Both the position numbers and the translations under genes were made by a program. From the NCBI RefSeq assembly GCF_963678635.1, contig NC_087063.1, forward strand, positions 16,495,006 through 16,559,005: a stretch of 64,000 nucleotides of DNA, written 5' to 3'. This document shows positions 1 through 8,558 of this stretch, one piece after another. Under the pieces are notes generated by a model, which had not been told where the DNA came from, did no database searches, and worked only from the letters and a program-made list of their open reading frames with translations. Source of the stretch: Symsagittifera roscoffensis. Taxonomy: Eukaryota > Xenacoelomorpha > Acoela > Convolutidae. Numbering within the stretch: position 1 is the first letter of the stretch; each line of letters begins with the position of its first letter.

Positions 1-244
1 ATGAACTTTCGACCTAGTTCAAATTTGTTAGTGAACGGTGAATTGACTTTTATGGTATATAATGAAAATGCGCCGGCCAATTTGGCAGCGTAGCTTAACT
101 GTTGGCAGCAGTAAACTAATTCCTTAACTTGACCTAAATTTTATGGTGAAAAGGCAGTAAAATGAAATTACTCTCAAAAGGCGGCGGCCGTTTCTGGGCA
201 AAATATACCAAATGATAAAGTTGTCAAATTTTGAAATAAGAAAA
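1..244. other. Left edge of window, no gene recognised
   Basis: AT-rich sequence before the first Polinton gene. I see no terminal inverted repeat partner for it further right, so it is probably internal Polinton sequence upstream of the small-gene cluster. A 69-aa minus-strand frame at 124-333 has no recognisable features. Confidence 0.4.
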
Positions 245-782
245 ATGAAATTAGAGGGAACTTGGTGTACTGAAGATATTGATAATGGACATTTACAATT
301 AAGAGTGTTTTCAACCGCAGAAAAAAAACTCATTTTTCAAATTATGTAATGAACGCTACGTCGTCTTCCTCGAAAGGGCAACGGAAATTTCAAAGAAGGA
401 ATACGAGTTGTTTTTCAAAGAACACTTTTATTTGAGTGAGCTTCAACAAATCTCTTGGTGCATTTCTACAAAACAAAAGTATGGTACTGTGAGCGATTTG
501 AATATTGCTGATTATGAAAACGTTTTCGACTATTCGTTTGACTTTAACTCATTATGGGTTGATAAAGACTTGGAGAGAAAAATCCGTCTATGTTTCAACA
601 AGCTATCAAAATACAAAAAACTTCCGGTGGTTTATTTAATTATTTACCACCGTTATCTTAATGAGTCTAAATGGTATTTGCAAGGTCACTTTTATTTCCA
701 CTGTCTTGAAATTCAGCAGGTTGGAGAGGTGTTGGAAAAAATAAATAATGAAATTGCAAAAAAGCAGAGTAACTCCTATTGA
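245..782 (+). CDS. Polinton small protein of unknown function, frameshifted
   Basis: I do not recognise this protein. The first ATG in a sensible context is at 245, but that frame stops at 347-349. The frame that continues, open from 303, runs to 782 as a well-composed lysine-, tyrosine- and glutamine-containing protein. The two frames overlap across a run of eight A (321-328), the most likely place for a 1-nt indel, so I read them as one gene of about 178 residues. An independent start for the second part would have to be a non-ATG codon such as the TTG at 408. The end overlaps the next gene by 35 bases. Its place at the head of the Polinton small-gene cluster suggests a viral accessory role, but nothing more specific can be supported. 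Confidence 0.45.
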
Positions 783-1182
783 TTTGAAAATGATTCACGA
801 AATTTATACGTCTTTGAAACAAACTTATCCTGATAATTCTAACCGACGCAACTATTTTCTAGCTGCATGTTCTCTGTTTTTTGTTAGTTCTGATAACCTT
901 AACTACGACATTTTAATTAAGTTGAGACCTTATGGTGGCTTGATTGGTATTGATAACTCTTCCTTGGACAAGTATTTGAAAAATTCCAAAATTTTACGAT
1001 TGCACGCTGTTTTGCACGATGCGGCCGGATTTATGCACGAATTTTATCAACAGGGTTCCACGTACTGTTACATGTTGCCCTGGAACTGTAACAACAGCTT
1101 ATTGGGACATTTGAGTGGAATAGCGTTCTGCCTTTTCATTAAGTTGAAAAAACCAGAAGTTTATCATTTACTAGAATGCTAG
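748..1182 (+). CDS. Polinton hypothetical protein, 144 aa
   Basis: An intact 144-residue frame starting with ATG at 748 and ending TAG at 1182. It overlaps the previous gene by 35 bases and the next by 7 bases, a packing typical of virus-like elements. The protein is mixed alpha/beta in composition with a Cys/His-containing middle (a HAVLHDAAGFMHEFY stretch near residues 91-105) and no signal peptide or obvious membrane span. I do not recognise the family. The neighbouring exonuclease-like gene and the tight spacing suggest it belongs to the same expression unit. Confidence 0.55.
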   Translation: MKLQKSRVTPIDLKMIHEIYTSLKQTYPDNSNRRNYFLAACSLFFVSSDNLNYDILIKLRPYGGLIGIDNSSLDKYLKNSKILRLHAVLHDAAGFMHEFYQQGSTYCYMLPWNCNNSLLGHLSGIAFCLFIKLKKPEVYHLLEC

Positions 1183-1745
1183 GCGAGAGATCAGTTGTGC
1201 TTGACGTTGAAGGCTTTCGTTACAAGAAAAACGCCTTTGTGGTTAAAGAATTAGCAATAATAACTTCAGACTACAGCGATCGACTCATTTTCCTACCTCC
1301 AGTGAATTTCAATATACTACCAAAGCTTGAACAAAAAGCTTACAACTGGTTAACAAATTATTTACACGGTCTCCATTGGGAAAACGGTGATTACCTTTAC
1401 ATAAACTTGAATCAAATACTTCAGAGTTTCGTGTTGAGAAATCCCGGTGCCGTTTTTTACGCTAAAGGAAAATAAAAGACAGAATTTTTGGCCAAGTACT
1501 TGGACCGAAAGATTGAAAACCTAGATGATTTGGGCTGTCCTCGGGTTGAAAATTTATGTTTTAAAAATTATCCAAGTTGCAATAAACATATTCCACACTA
1601 CAACTCCACGAATCATTGTGCCCTGAAGAAAACCAAGGTTTTTTATGATTGGTTGAAAAATGAACAACAGCGAGAGATCAGCGAAAGTGGAGACATACCT
1701 ATCACCAAATTCAATGCTTTGTGCGTGGATGACTCCAGAGGGTGA
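1176..1745 (+). CDS. DEDD/RNase H-like exonuclease-type protein with in-frame stop
   Basis: The frame starts ATG at 1176 and contains VVLDVEGF (D10, E12), which resembles the D-x-E exonuclease I motif of DEDD nucleases. It continues with a VKELAI segment and a NWLTNYLHGLHW segment of a kind I associate with uncharacterised nuclease-like proteins of animal transposons. A TAA at 1473-1475 interrupts it, but the same frame stays open to 1745 (KYLDRKIENLDDLGCP, then Cys/His pairs resembling the distal DEDD region), so I treat 1176-1745 as one gene with a premature stop. Such a nuclease could process DNA ends or remove RNA primers during element replication; that is inference. The start overlaps the previous gene by 7 bases. 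Other catalytic Asp residues were not placed with confidence. Confidence 0.5.
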
Positions 1746-2001
1746 TATTAAAATTTCATTAACGAGAATAGAGAGTATTGATTGCACTGGCCAAATTGTT
1801 CAGAGGAAGGAGCAAATAATAATTTCCGAGGAAGAGTTGTCTACGTTGAAGAAGTTTTTTCCAGTTATTGATCAATTTGTATACTTCCAGAGATTCAAGT
1901 TTATCAGAAATGTTAGCCGGCAAGCGAGGAGTATATCTTCCCGAACTAGTCTTAGTACCCAAACGTCAGCCAGGAGTTCAGATGGATCTAAACAGCAGTG
2001 A
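1660..2001 (+). CDS. Polinton small protein, possibly PC4-like
   Basis: A 113-residue frame from ATG 1660, overlapping the end of the exonuclease-like gene by 86 bases in another frame. Residues of about 25-70 (GDIKISLTRIE, then QIIISEEELSTLKKFFP) loosely recall the beta-sheet plus helix of the PC4/p15 ssDNA-binding fold, in which a lysine-rich strand is followed by an I-S/T-x-x-E/W-L helix. The match is weak. The C-terminal 35 residues are Ser/Arg/Thr-rich and probably disordered. A second, clearer PC4-like gene lies on the minus strand at 9347-9658. No catalytic motif is visible. Confidence 0.4.
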   Translation: MNNSERSAKVETYLSPNSMLCAWMTPEGDIKISLTRIESIDCTGQIVQRKEQIIISEEELSTLKKFFPVIDQFVYFQRFKFIRNVSRQARSISSRTSLSTQTSARSSDGSKQQ

Positions 2002-2164
2002 ATTGCCAGATGAGATTAAGACGATTGTGAAAGAGGATACTGTGAAGCAAATAATGTACTACGAAAAAACTGCAAATATCCCAGCAAACTTTGTTCTAGA
2101 AATGCATGACATAAATGATAGAGATTTCACACGTTATGAAATTTTTTACTGTTCTCAAAACTAA
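1910..2164 (+). CDS. Polinton small hypothetical protein
   Basis: A frame of 84 residues from ATG 1910 (it extends upstream to a TTG at 1868), ending TAA at 2164. It overlaps the previous frame by 92 bases, so either these are two overlapping small genes or a frameshift joins them. The sequence (YLPELVLVPK near the start, ELPDEIKTIVKEDTVKQI in the middle) has ordinary coding composition. I do not recognise it. The next 70 bases are non-coding and probably carry the leader of the membrane-protein gene. Confidence 0.35.
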   Translation: MLAGKRGVYLPELVLVPKRQPGVQMDLNSSELPDEIKTIVKEDTVKQIMYYEKTANIPANFVLEMHDINDRDFTRYEIFYCSQN

Positions 2165-2236
2165 TTCAATTTTTTACAAGCTTCATTCAAAGAGAGAAAA
2201 AGTTTAACACAGTCTGTAGAATAAATAGTTTCTCAA

Positions 2237-2512
2237 ATGTCAGAAGCAATAACAGCAGTAGATGAACCTGACGCAACAATAGTAACAGAGTTTGTTTATA
2301 ACGAGACAAACAGTGGAAAAAATTCATGGAAGTTTTGTAACAATGTAACTTTGCCAAGGTCTGAAGTAGTTTTTGTTGCGCAAATGGTAATTTTACTAAC
2401 TTTCTGCATTCTCAAACTTTCTTTCACTAAATTAAGTTGCGAAGAAACGTCAGTTTGGTTCTCGATTTTATCAGGCTTGGTTGGTTACGTACTACCAAAC
2501 CCAAGAATATGA
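2237..2512 (+). CDS. Polinton conserved membrane protein
   Basis: A 91-residue protein with a polar N-terminus, a hydrophobic span at about residues 44-60 and a second hydrophobic stretch at about 72-85 ending in GYVLPNP. Small proteins with this two-span layout and a C-terminal G-Y-x-L-P-N-P ending occur in Polintons and adintovirus-like elements, commonly beside the ATPase gene. A role as an inner-capsid or membrane-associated virion component is inference. Its TGA stop (2510-2512) overlaps the ATPase start ATG (2509-2511) as ATGA, which suggests coupled translation or a shared transcript. Confidence 0.6.
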   Translation: MSEAITAVDEPDATIVTEFVYNETNSGKNSWKFCNNVTLPRSEVVFVAQMVILLTFCILKLSFTKLSCEETSVWFSILSGLVGYVLPNPRI

Positions 2513-3210
2513 ATAAAGTGATTGATACTTCGACAAGAATTTTTATGGCGATAGTGGGACCTTCAGGATCCGGGAAAACTGAGTTAATTTTGAAACTTCT
2601 GATAGGAAATACTTTTTACCCTAAATTTGGAACCGTTCTATATCTTTACAAGGAGATGCAACCTGCATTCTCAGAAAAAGTGTCTTCTCGCGAAGTGAAA
2701 GTGGAGTTCATGAAATTCGAGGGATTCGAATCTGTGAGAAAATTAGAAAATGTTCTTCTAGTTTTCGATTATTCATGTGAAGACATCTATAATGACAAGG
2801 AATTTGTTAGGTTAGCGACAGCGGGTAGACATAGAGGGATAGATGTAATATATGTTAAGCATAACTTGTTTCAACAAAGTCGATGGTCGCGTACGATTGA
2901 TTTGAACACTTCACACATCATTCTATTCAAATCGCCTCGCGACGTTCAGCAACTAGATCTTTTAGGAAGACAATTGAATGTATCAAAATTTTTGAGAAAC
3001 TGTTACGAATTAGCTACCAGAGACTCTTTTGGACATCTTCTAATCGACTTGGACCCCCGTACATCAGATTGTTTGAGATATTGTTCAAATATCACACCAC
3101 CTGGGCCAACAGTTTTTTGTTTACCCTTATCTGAAGCAGAAACTACTCCAATCACAAATGAAAAAGAAAAACTTATCTATTCTGCGGCATATGGTACAAC
3201 TGAAACCTGA
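2509..3210 (+). CDS. ATP: FtsK/HerA-type genome-packaging ATPase
   Basis: A 233-residue protein from ATG 2509; the frame is open from 2437, but ATG 2509 overlaps the previous stop and precedes the Walker A motif by a typical distance. Walker A is GPSGSGKT (residues 17-24). Walker B is VLLVFD (82-87), where the residue after D is Y rather than the second acidic residue usual in Polintons. A following ATAGRHRGIDVIYVKHNLF block matches the Polinton/adintovirus packaging ATPase pattern of an arginine-finger/sensor region, with H in place of the more usual Q. It would pump element DNA into the capsid made by the downstream genes. The 3' end overlaps the next gene by 53 bases. The frame is intact. 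Confidence 0.9.
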   Translation: MNKVIDTSTRIFMAIVGPSGSGKTELILKLLIGNTFYPKFGTVLYLYKEMQPAFSEKVSSREVKVEFMKFEGFESVRKLENVLLVFDYSCEDIYNDKEFVRLATAGRHRGIDVIYVKHNLFQQSRWSRTIDLNTSHIILFKSPRDVQQLDLLGRQLNVSKFLRNCYELATRDSFGHLLIDLDPRTSDCLRYCSNITPPGPTVFCLPLSEAETTPITNEKEKLIYSAAYGTTET

Positions 3211-3463
3211 CCAGCTAAGAAGATTAATTAGAAAAACTTCAAATTGTGAGATCATAACACTTATTTGTGAATGTTTGCTCAATGTAGTCAATGGAAACGT
3301 ACCCGTTAAAATCGCAAACATCGAACGATTCGAGACAGCATACAAATACTTAATAACTCCAAAAACCAGTGTTGTCAAAAAACGTGCGATTATTTTGAGT
3401 AAAGAAGGCTTCCATTTATTTCGACAAATACTGTATTTTTGTTACAAGTACCTCACAACTTAA
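3158..3463 (+). CDS. Polinton conserved small protein (ECLLNVVNGNV family)
   Basis: A 101-residue, lysine-rich helical protein. The middle (ICECLLNVVNGNVPV, about residues 36-50) and the C-terminal block with a K/R-rich segment, then G-x-x-L and a hydrophobic end, match a small protein I know from many animal Polintons and adintoviruses, where E-C-x-L-N-V-x-x-G-N-V is followed by a basic region and a hydrophobic tail. Its function is not established. It overlaps the ATPase gene end by 53 bases, so an internal ATG near 3191 is an alternative start. The stop is two bases before the next gene's ATG. Confidence 0.6.
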   Translation: MKKKNLSILRHMVQLKPDQLRRLIRKTSNCEIITLICECLLNVVNGNVPVKIANIERFETAYKYLITPKTSVVKKRAIILSKEGFHLFRQILYFCYKYLTT

Positions 3464-3465
3464 AG

Positions 3466-4323
3466 ATGACTGCTGAAGAATTCATTCTAATTCCGAAACA
3501 CCTATATGTTAAAGAGCAGCCACATGCTGCACGTGTTCTTCATGATAATAATATTAAACATAAAAATGCTCAACTGTCCTATCTTAACCGGCTTAGACCC
3601 CAATTACCTCCACAAACTAGTAAGACTACTGCAACGAAGGAAACATTTACCGATAATGTTGAGCCCCAACAAGAACAGCTTAAACTGTTAACGGACGATG
3701 AAGAAGTACCGGTTGAACGTGTTAAAGACGAAATACTAGAAGAGAAACACAATAGACAGACCGAAAGCATTTTAGGACAGTTACAAGTTTTAGAAGACAG
3801 AAAATTTGTTAGAATAAAAACCGTACTTGAAATCATAGAAAATTCAGAAAGAGTAACCATAAACCGTGACAATGAGGTGATATATGTAGATAAAGTACCA
3901 ACAGGACTTAAAGCTGCAGTTTTTTTATACGTCATACAACAACCAACGAAAAAATTACACAATCCGGCGTTCATTAACATTTTAACTGCTCTCAACTTGA
4001 ATGAAAACCTGGTAATAAATCGAAATGCCAAACACGCGGTTCAGTCAGCGTCTTTTAACGCTCAAGAGAAACGAGAACCCGGACCCTCAAGAACCCGCTC
4101 AACATCGCCCACTTGGCAGGAAAAAAGTAGTGCAAACCTTAAGAGAAGTAAAAAGCACAAACGAAAAAGTCTCAGCGGTAATAAAAAAACCCCAAACCAA
4201 AAACGTGAAAAAGAGTCAGAAGAAGGCTCTGACTCATACGGAACGCCCCATAACGATTCAGATTCTCCAACGTCAGAAAAGACGAAGGCGCAAACAAAAC
4301 AATGGGAAAATTACCAAGATTGA
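3466..4323 (+). CDS. Polinton conserved protein with basic C-terminal tail
   Basis: The frame is open from 3439, but ATG 3466 gives an N-terminus (MTAEEFILIPKHLYVKEQPH) that resembles a Polinton protein usually found beside the integrase, with an L-I-P-K then Y-V-x-x-Q-P-H pattern. Residues of about 60-110 are acidic and Gln/Glu-rich. A folded region follows at about 110-195, then a long Lys/Arg/Ser-rich tail that is probably disordered and nucleic-acid binding. The last 299 bases overlap the integrase start in another frame, where both readings look coding-like. This is a real overprinting candidate unless the integrase begins further in. The function is unknown; a virion core or DNA-binding role is inference. 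Confidence 0.65.
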   Translation: MTAEEFILIPKHLYVKEQPHAARVLHDNNIKHKNAQLSYLNRLRPQLPPQTSKTTATKETFTDNVEPQQEQLKLLTDDEEVPVERVKDEILEEKHNRQTESILGQLQVLEDRKFVRIKTVLEIIENSERVTINRDNEVIYVDKVPTGLKAAVFLYVIQQPTKKLHNPAFINILTALNLNENLVINRNAKHAVQSASFNAQEKREPGPSRTRSTSPTWQEKSSANLKRSKKHKRKSLSGNKKTPNQKREKESEEGSDSYGTPHNDSDSPTSEKTKAQTKQWENYQD

Positions 4324-5244
4324 AGAAAAATTGTTGAAAACTAAATACAGTGACAAAGGTCCCGCGTTATTTGGCAGTGTGAACAACTTGATAAAAGCAA
4401 GCAATTTGTCGCGAAAGAAAGTTAAACATTTCCTTCATACTGAACCTTCTTACACAAAATATCGAACTGTGATCCGAAAAACGCCGCGACTCAAGGTCAT
4501 AGTTTACGATATCGACGAAATCTGGTCATTAGATCTGGCCTTTGTTGATAAACTTGCCCAGTACAACCATGATGTTAAGTATCTGCTTGTTGCAGTTGAC
4601 TGCATGTCCCGCTATCTCAGAGTGCAACCCTTGAAATCAAAGTATGCTACTACAACAGCAGAAGCGTTCAAACTAATGATAACGACAAAACAACCGGAAA
4701 AAGTATGGGTGGACAAGGGCACAGAGTTTAAAGGGTCCTTCGAAGCATTATGTAAAAAGAAAGGCATAAACACATATAGCACAGAGAGCGAGAAAAAGTC
4801 CGCATTCGCTGAGAGAAATATCCGTTCCTTGAAAAATCTTATTTATAAGTACTTGGAGGATAAATGGACTTACTCATACCTTGACAAATTGCAAGATTTT
4901 GTCAATGCAATTAATTCGAGAACAAATCGTGTCACAAATCTTGCACCAAATAAAGTAACTAAAAAGATGTTCCTCGCCTGATTTCATTAAGAGCAGAACA
5001 GTCTTTGAAATTAGTTCGACGTCCAAAGCTTTATGTTGGTGATTATGTTAGACTTGCCAAATTAGACATACGTTTTCGCAAGGGTTACAAACAATCGTTC
5101 ACCGATGAAGTGTTTGAAGTTTTTGACATACCAACACAAAATCCCCCAACATACAATTTGATTGATTCTAACCGAGAACCGATTGAGGGAAAATTTTACG
5201 AGTCTGAACTAATTCGCGTTCTGGAGAAGGACAATCATGACTGA
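4025..5244 (+). CDS. INT: Retroviral-type DDE integrase, frameshifted near C-terminus
   Basis: It inserts the linear element DNA into the host genome. From ATG 4025 the first ~95 residues are basic and overlap the previous gene. The catalytic core follows with D170 (IWSLDLAFVD), D230 (VWVDKGTEF) and E263 (SAFAERNIRSLK), a D-D(32)-E arrangement. The core frame stops at 4981. A frame opening after 4962 continues with VRRPKLYVGDYVRL and a YNLID...GKFYESEL ending, the SH3/chromo-like C-terminal domain of Polinton integrases. The two therefore belong to one gene broken by a 1-nt shift between 4963 and 4978, beside an A5 run at 4961-4965. The stop overlaps the penton-gene ATG by 8 bases. Confidence 0.88.
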
Positions 5245-6129
5245 GGGCACTTTCAACAGCCTTTTCACCCATAATGTTCCCCCTTCCTTCACAATTACCC
5301 TAGTTTCATCTGCATCAATGAACGTTTTTAAAGATAACACTCTGGCCAACTTCAAAAATCTCCTGAGTGAAGAAATAAATTTGCAAGGTGAATGGAGAGT
5401 AGCAGTTACAGAAATTACCTTCCCTACTCAGATAAACAACGTAACTGACAACAACATTGTGTACTACAAAAAAGATCGGGTTATAGCAAGCATGAAAGTT
5501 GAGAAAGACAAGATCTCCAGACCTTACCTTGGAGAAACAGCAAAAATAACAAAAGGAGAATATATGAGCATTGATCAAATTCTGGACGAGATTCGTCGAA
5601 AGACAGAATTAGAGAAATTGGATTACGTAATAGATCCAATAACCAAACATCTTTCCTTATGGCTGCATTATTGGGAAGGCATAACTTTTTCAAGCCCGCA
5701 AATTCCTAGTCTACTTGGATTCAAAGGCGTCAGAGATGGAACTGGTTATCATATAGGTTACAAACAAGGAAGCACGAAACATAGCACATTCTCTACCCAA
5801 GATCTTATTGCTGACTATCCCGTTGATGTATGCGCTGGTACTCAGCTTATCTTTTTTTATCTGGACATATTTCATTATCAAATAGTCGGAGACACAAAAG
5901 CACCCCTTTTACGAGTCATTGATACAAATCGTCGAGTGAAAAACGGTTACGCATGTACAATTGAACCGAATTATCGTAAAGTGTTTAGTAACTTGGATTT
6001 TAAAAAATTTTGGTCAATAATATTTCCAATATTTCTGTGAACTTGCGCACAGAAACTGGAGGACTTGTTCCTTTCGCTGGAGGGGGAAAAGTTGTTCTGA
6101 CTTTGAAATTTCAAAAGTTTAGCAATTGA
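5237..6129 (+). CDS. Penton-like minor capsid protein, frameshifted near 3' end
   Basis: It starts at ATG 5237, overlapping the integrase end. The first part has the usual Polinton penton-type features: an N-terminal LVSSASMNVFKDNTLANF segment, then GEWRVAVTEITFP and a beta-rich body. That fits the single-jelly-roll protein that caps capsid vertices. The frame stops at 6040, but another frame open after 6003 and ending at 6129 carries a glycine-rich GGLVPFAGGGKVVLTL segment, which is the normal C-terminus of this family. The break therefore lies between about 6004 and 6040, with an A6 run at 6002-6007. Position before the pVI-like gene and major capsid gene agrees with the usual capsid module. 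Confidence 0.82.
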
Positions 6130-6134
6130 TCAAA

Positions 6135-6541
6135 ATGGATTCATATTACCACAACCAAGCAAACCTACCACATTTCTCGGGGCATTATAGACAACGAGGC
6201 AGTGGCTTCGGTGCATTAGCCTTGGGAATAGGAAGAGTCGCACTTCCACTGGCTCGAAAATTTGTGATACCCGCGGCTAAAAAAATCGGAAAAGAACTAC
6301 TTCTTCAGGCAGCTCCAGAACTGATAGAAGTTGCAACAAAAAGAAAAAGTCCTAAGCAGGCACTCAAAAGCACCGTTAAAAAACAATCAAAAAGCAAGTA
6401 GGAGGAGGAAGTAGATCTCGGAAAAGTCATCCGAAAAGAACGACGGCGTTTAAACGAAAAACGAGACGCGTCATTCCCAGAAAACGAACTGCACAGAGAA
6501 GTCGCTCCGATTTCTCTACAAGGGTTAAAAATGATTTCTAA
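6135..6541 (+). CDS. pVI-like minor capsid protein, frameshifted
   Basis: ATG 6135 opens a short protein with a glycine-containing amphipathic segment (GSGFGALALGIGRVALPLARK, about residues 21-41) followed by a lysine-rich tail, the layout of small Polinton minor capsid proteins compared with adenovirus pVI/pX. That frame ends at 6401. A second frame across the A-rich stretch 6378-6393 (A6 and A5 runs) continues to a TAA at 6539-6541 as an almost purely Arg/Lys/Ser/Thr tail, which is what this family normally has. I read one gene with a 1-nt shift. Its end overlaps the major capsid start by 11 bases. A role in DNA condensation or membrane interaction inside the virion is inference from the family. 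Confidence 0.68.
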
Positions 6542-7847
6542 TTTAATCCCGAGTGAAGCAACTCACAGCTCCTTGAATTTATTTGAGAAACCGCCTTTAC
6601 TTGTCACTTTTGAAAATGCTTTCACCCAAAAAATTGGACCTTCCTACTCTCCTGATGGTCCTATGCTCGAGTTTGAAGTACTCGGCGACAGAAATAATTT
6701 CATCGATCTTCAACGTACTCGTTTGGAAATAGTTGCACGAATTGTTCGAAGCAATGGAAACGTGCTTCGAACGCATGCTACAGAGGCAGCAAACAGAGAT
6801 ACGCCGTATTTTGTTAACAATCCTTTATCTTCATTATTTTCTGAGTGTACACTGTCTCTGAATGGTGAAAAAATATCAACTACCAATGCTAATTTTGCCC
6901 ATAAAAGCTTTATTGAGACCGAGTTTTTATACGGTAATGATGCTAAGAAAACATGGTTGGCTTGTCAAGGTTATTATTATGAAGAAAATCCATCAGCCAA
7001 TGACGGTGCTGGAAGGAGAGCTGATGATGTTACGGAGCGTAAAGGTCTCGTTGCGGCCTCGAGCGAGCTGAAGCTATTTGGTAAAATTGCTTGCGACTTT
7101 TTGTCGTGTGACAACCATCTACTTAGCGGTGTGACAATAAGATTGTCTCTTAGACGTTCTCCTAATGACTTTGTTGTCATATCTGAAGATGCAGCTAAAC
7201 ACTACAAGGTCCAAACAATCGAAGCTAACCTCTATGTCAGAAAGATGACTGTGACTGACTATGTTCTCTCATCAATAGAAAAAACTTTGTTGAAGAACCC
7301 GGCAATTTATAATTACATCGAAGTAGTACCAAAAACGTTTCTCGCAACTGCAGGAGTACTAAGCTGGCGACAAGAGGATGTTTTTGCAAAAGAACCTGTT
7401 CGAAGAATGATAGTAGCAATGAGCATAAACGAAGCATATTTGGGTACTAATAGAACAAACCCTTTTCATTACCAGAAATTTGGGTTGAATGAGATCATTG
7501 TGTACAAAAACGGTCTACCCATTGCCGGAACTCCCATCTCAACATCAGGCAATAAAAGAATTTATTACAAAACGCTTGAGGCTCTTGATTTTGTTTTGAA
7601 CACTAGTCATGGAATCAGTCTCGCTAATTATGATAATCATTATATTATGGCTTTTGATCTCACGTATACTCAGGAGGCTTCACACGATTTTATTCATCCT
7701 GAATTGACCAATTGCACTATTTCGGTCGAACTCAAGTTTGACGCAGGTCTCGGTAATAACGTCGAGTTATTGTTTATGGGAGAGCGTGCATCAACAGTTT
7801 ATGTGCGTTCAGATAGAAAAATTACCAAAAACACTCTTTTGACCTAA
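6531..7847 (+). CDS. MCP: Double-jelly-roll major capsid protein (hexon-like, F54H12.2-like)
   Basis: An intact 438-residue frame. It has the typical Polinton major capsid course: an N-terminal LNLFEKPPLLVTFENAF segment, then DGPMLEFEV, the NNFIDLQRTRLEI strand and the NNPLSSLFSECTLSLNGE segment. The second jelly roll contains an IEVVPKTFLATAG segment. The length is close to the usual 430-600 residues of Polinton major capsid proteins, annotated in many animal genomes as F54H12.2-like. It would form pseudo-hexameric capsomers with the penton protein at vertices. The gene starts inside the end of the minor capsid gene and stops eight bases before the protease ATG. The lack of breaks contrasts with several neighbours. 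Confidence 0.9.
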   Translation: MISNLIPSEATHSSLNLFEKPPLLVTFENAFTQKIGPSYSPDGPMLEFEVLGDRNNFIDLQRTRLEIVARIVRSNGNVLRTHATEAANRDTPYFVNNPLSSLFSECTLSLNGEKISTTNANFAHKSFIETEFLYGNDAKKTWLACQGYYYEENPSANDGAGRRADDVTERKGLVAASSELKLFGKIACDFLSCDNHLLSGVTIRLSLRRSPNDFVVISEDAAKHYKVQTIEANLYVRKMTVTDYVLSSIEKTLLKNPAIYNYIEVVPKTFLATAGVLSWRQEDVFAKEPVRRMIVAMSINEAYLGTNRTNPFHYQKFGLNEIIVYKNGLPIAGTPISTSGNKRIYYKTLEALDFVLNTSHGISLANYDNHYIMAFDLTYTQEASHDFIHPELTNCTISVELKFDAGLGNNVELLFMGERASTVYVRSDRKITKNTLLT

Positions 7848-7854
7848 GATAGAC

Positions 7855-8292
7855 ATGGATAATCTTCAACTAGTAGAAATTATTAACCGTTGTAAACATT
7901 TGAAATATCGCTTTAGAGGTGTTTTTCCGGCCGATTTGCCATGCTCTTCAGTACTGAAAAACGATAATACGTTCATGATTATGAATGCCTCACCATCGGA
8001 TCAACCTGGAACCCACTGGTTGCTTTTTGCTCAAGCTGGAGGACAAATATTCTTCGCAGATCCTCTAGGTAAACGATTATGTGATTATCCCCTCTTGTAC
8101 AAGAATATGCGACGTACAATTCACGAGGGAAATCAACTACTGTTGAAAAAACCATTACAATCAGCTGATTCAGTGTTATGCGGACTTTATTGTATTTATG
8201 TTGCTCATGTTATAATTACAAACAAATTTCCAATAGGTTTCAAACTTAATAATCATGATTTGATAAGATTTGCCAAACATATGTTATTCTAA
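7855..8292 (+). CDS. PRO: Adenain-like (C5/Ulp1-type) maturation cysteine protease
   Basis: An intact 145-residue protein, short but complete for a Polinton protease. The catalytic set can be placed in order as in adenovirus protease: H54 in GTHWLLFAQ, D69 in FFADPLGK, Q102 in the LQSADS segment and C109 in VLCGLYC. It would cleave capsid and core proteins during virion maturation. It follows the major capsid gene by seven bases and ends the left gene block. About 120 bases downstream the first arm of a 92-bp inverted repeat begins. No break is seen. Confidence 0.9.
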   Translation: MDNLQLVEIINRCKHLKYRFRGVFPADLPCSSVLKNDNTFMIMNASPSDQPGTHWLLFAQAGGQIFFADPLGKRLCDYPLLYKNMRRTIHEGNQLLLKKPLQSADSVLCGLYCIYVAHVIITNKFPIGFKLNNHDLIRFAKHMLF

Positions 8293-8414
8293 ATTAATTT
8301 ATTGATGTTTTTGTAAAATTTATAAATTCGTTTTTTTTTTTCAATTCATCCTTATTAACAACAAAGTTTTTTTTTCTGCAAGTTTATGTGAACCGCGAAA
8401 AGTTTCATATCAAG

Positions 8415-8506
8415 TCCTTCGAAATATTAAGGCATGGCCGTTTGGTTTAAGGGGCAATAGCTAACCCGGCGTTGCTCGTCGCTACGCTCCTCGGGAACGC
8501 CTCCCG
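8415..8506 (+). repeat. 92-bp inverted repeat, left arm
   Basis: Identical, as read, to the reverse complement of 11958-12049. It is much more GC-rich than its surroundings. The inner half contains GGCGTT...AACGCC, which can itself pair as a hairpin around a GCTCGTCGCTACGCTCCTCG segment. Looser similarity extends outward to about 8400 but stops abruptly at the inner side. Confidence 0.9.
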
Positions 8507-8558
8507 CTTGTGTAGTAACATTTTTTTGATATACAAGAGAGCGAAAGAAAACCAATAT

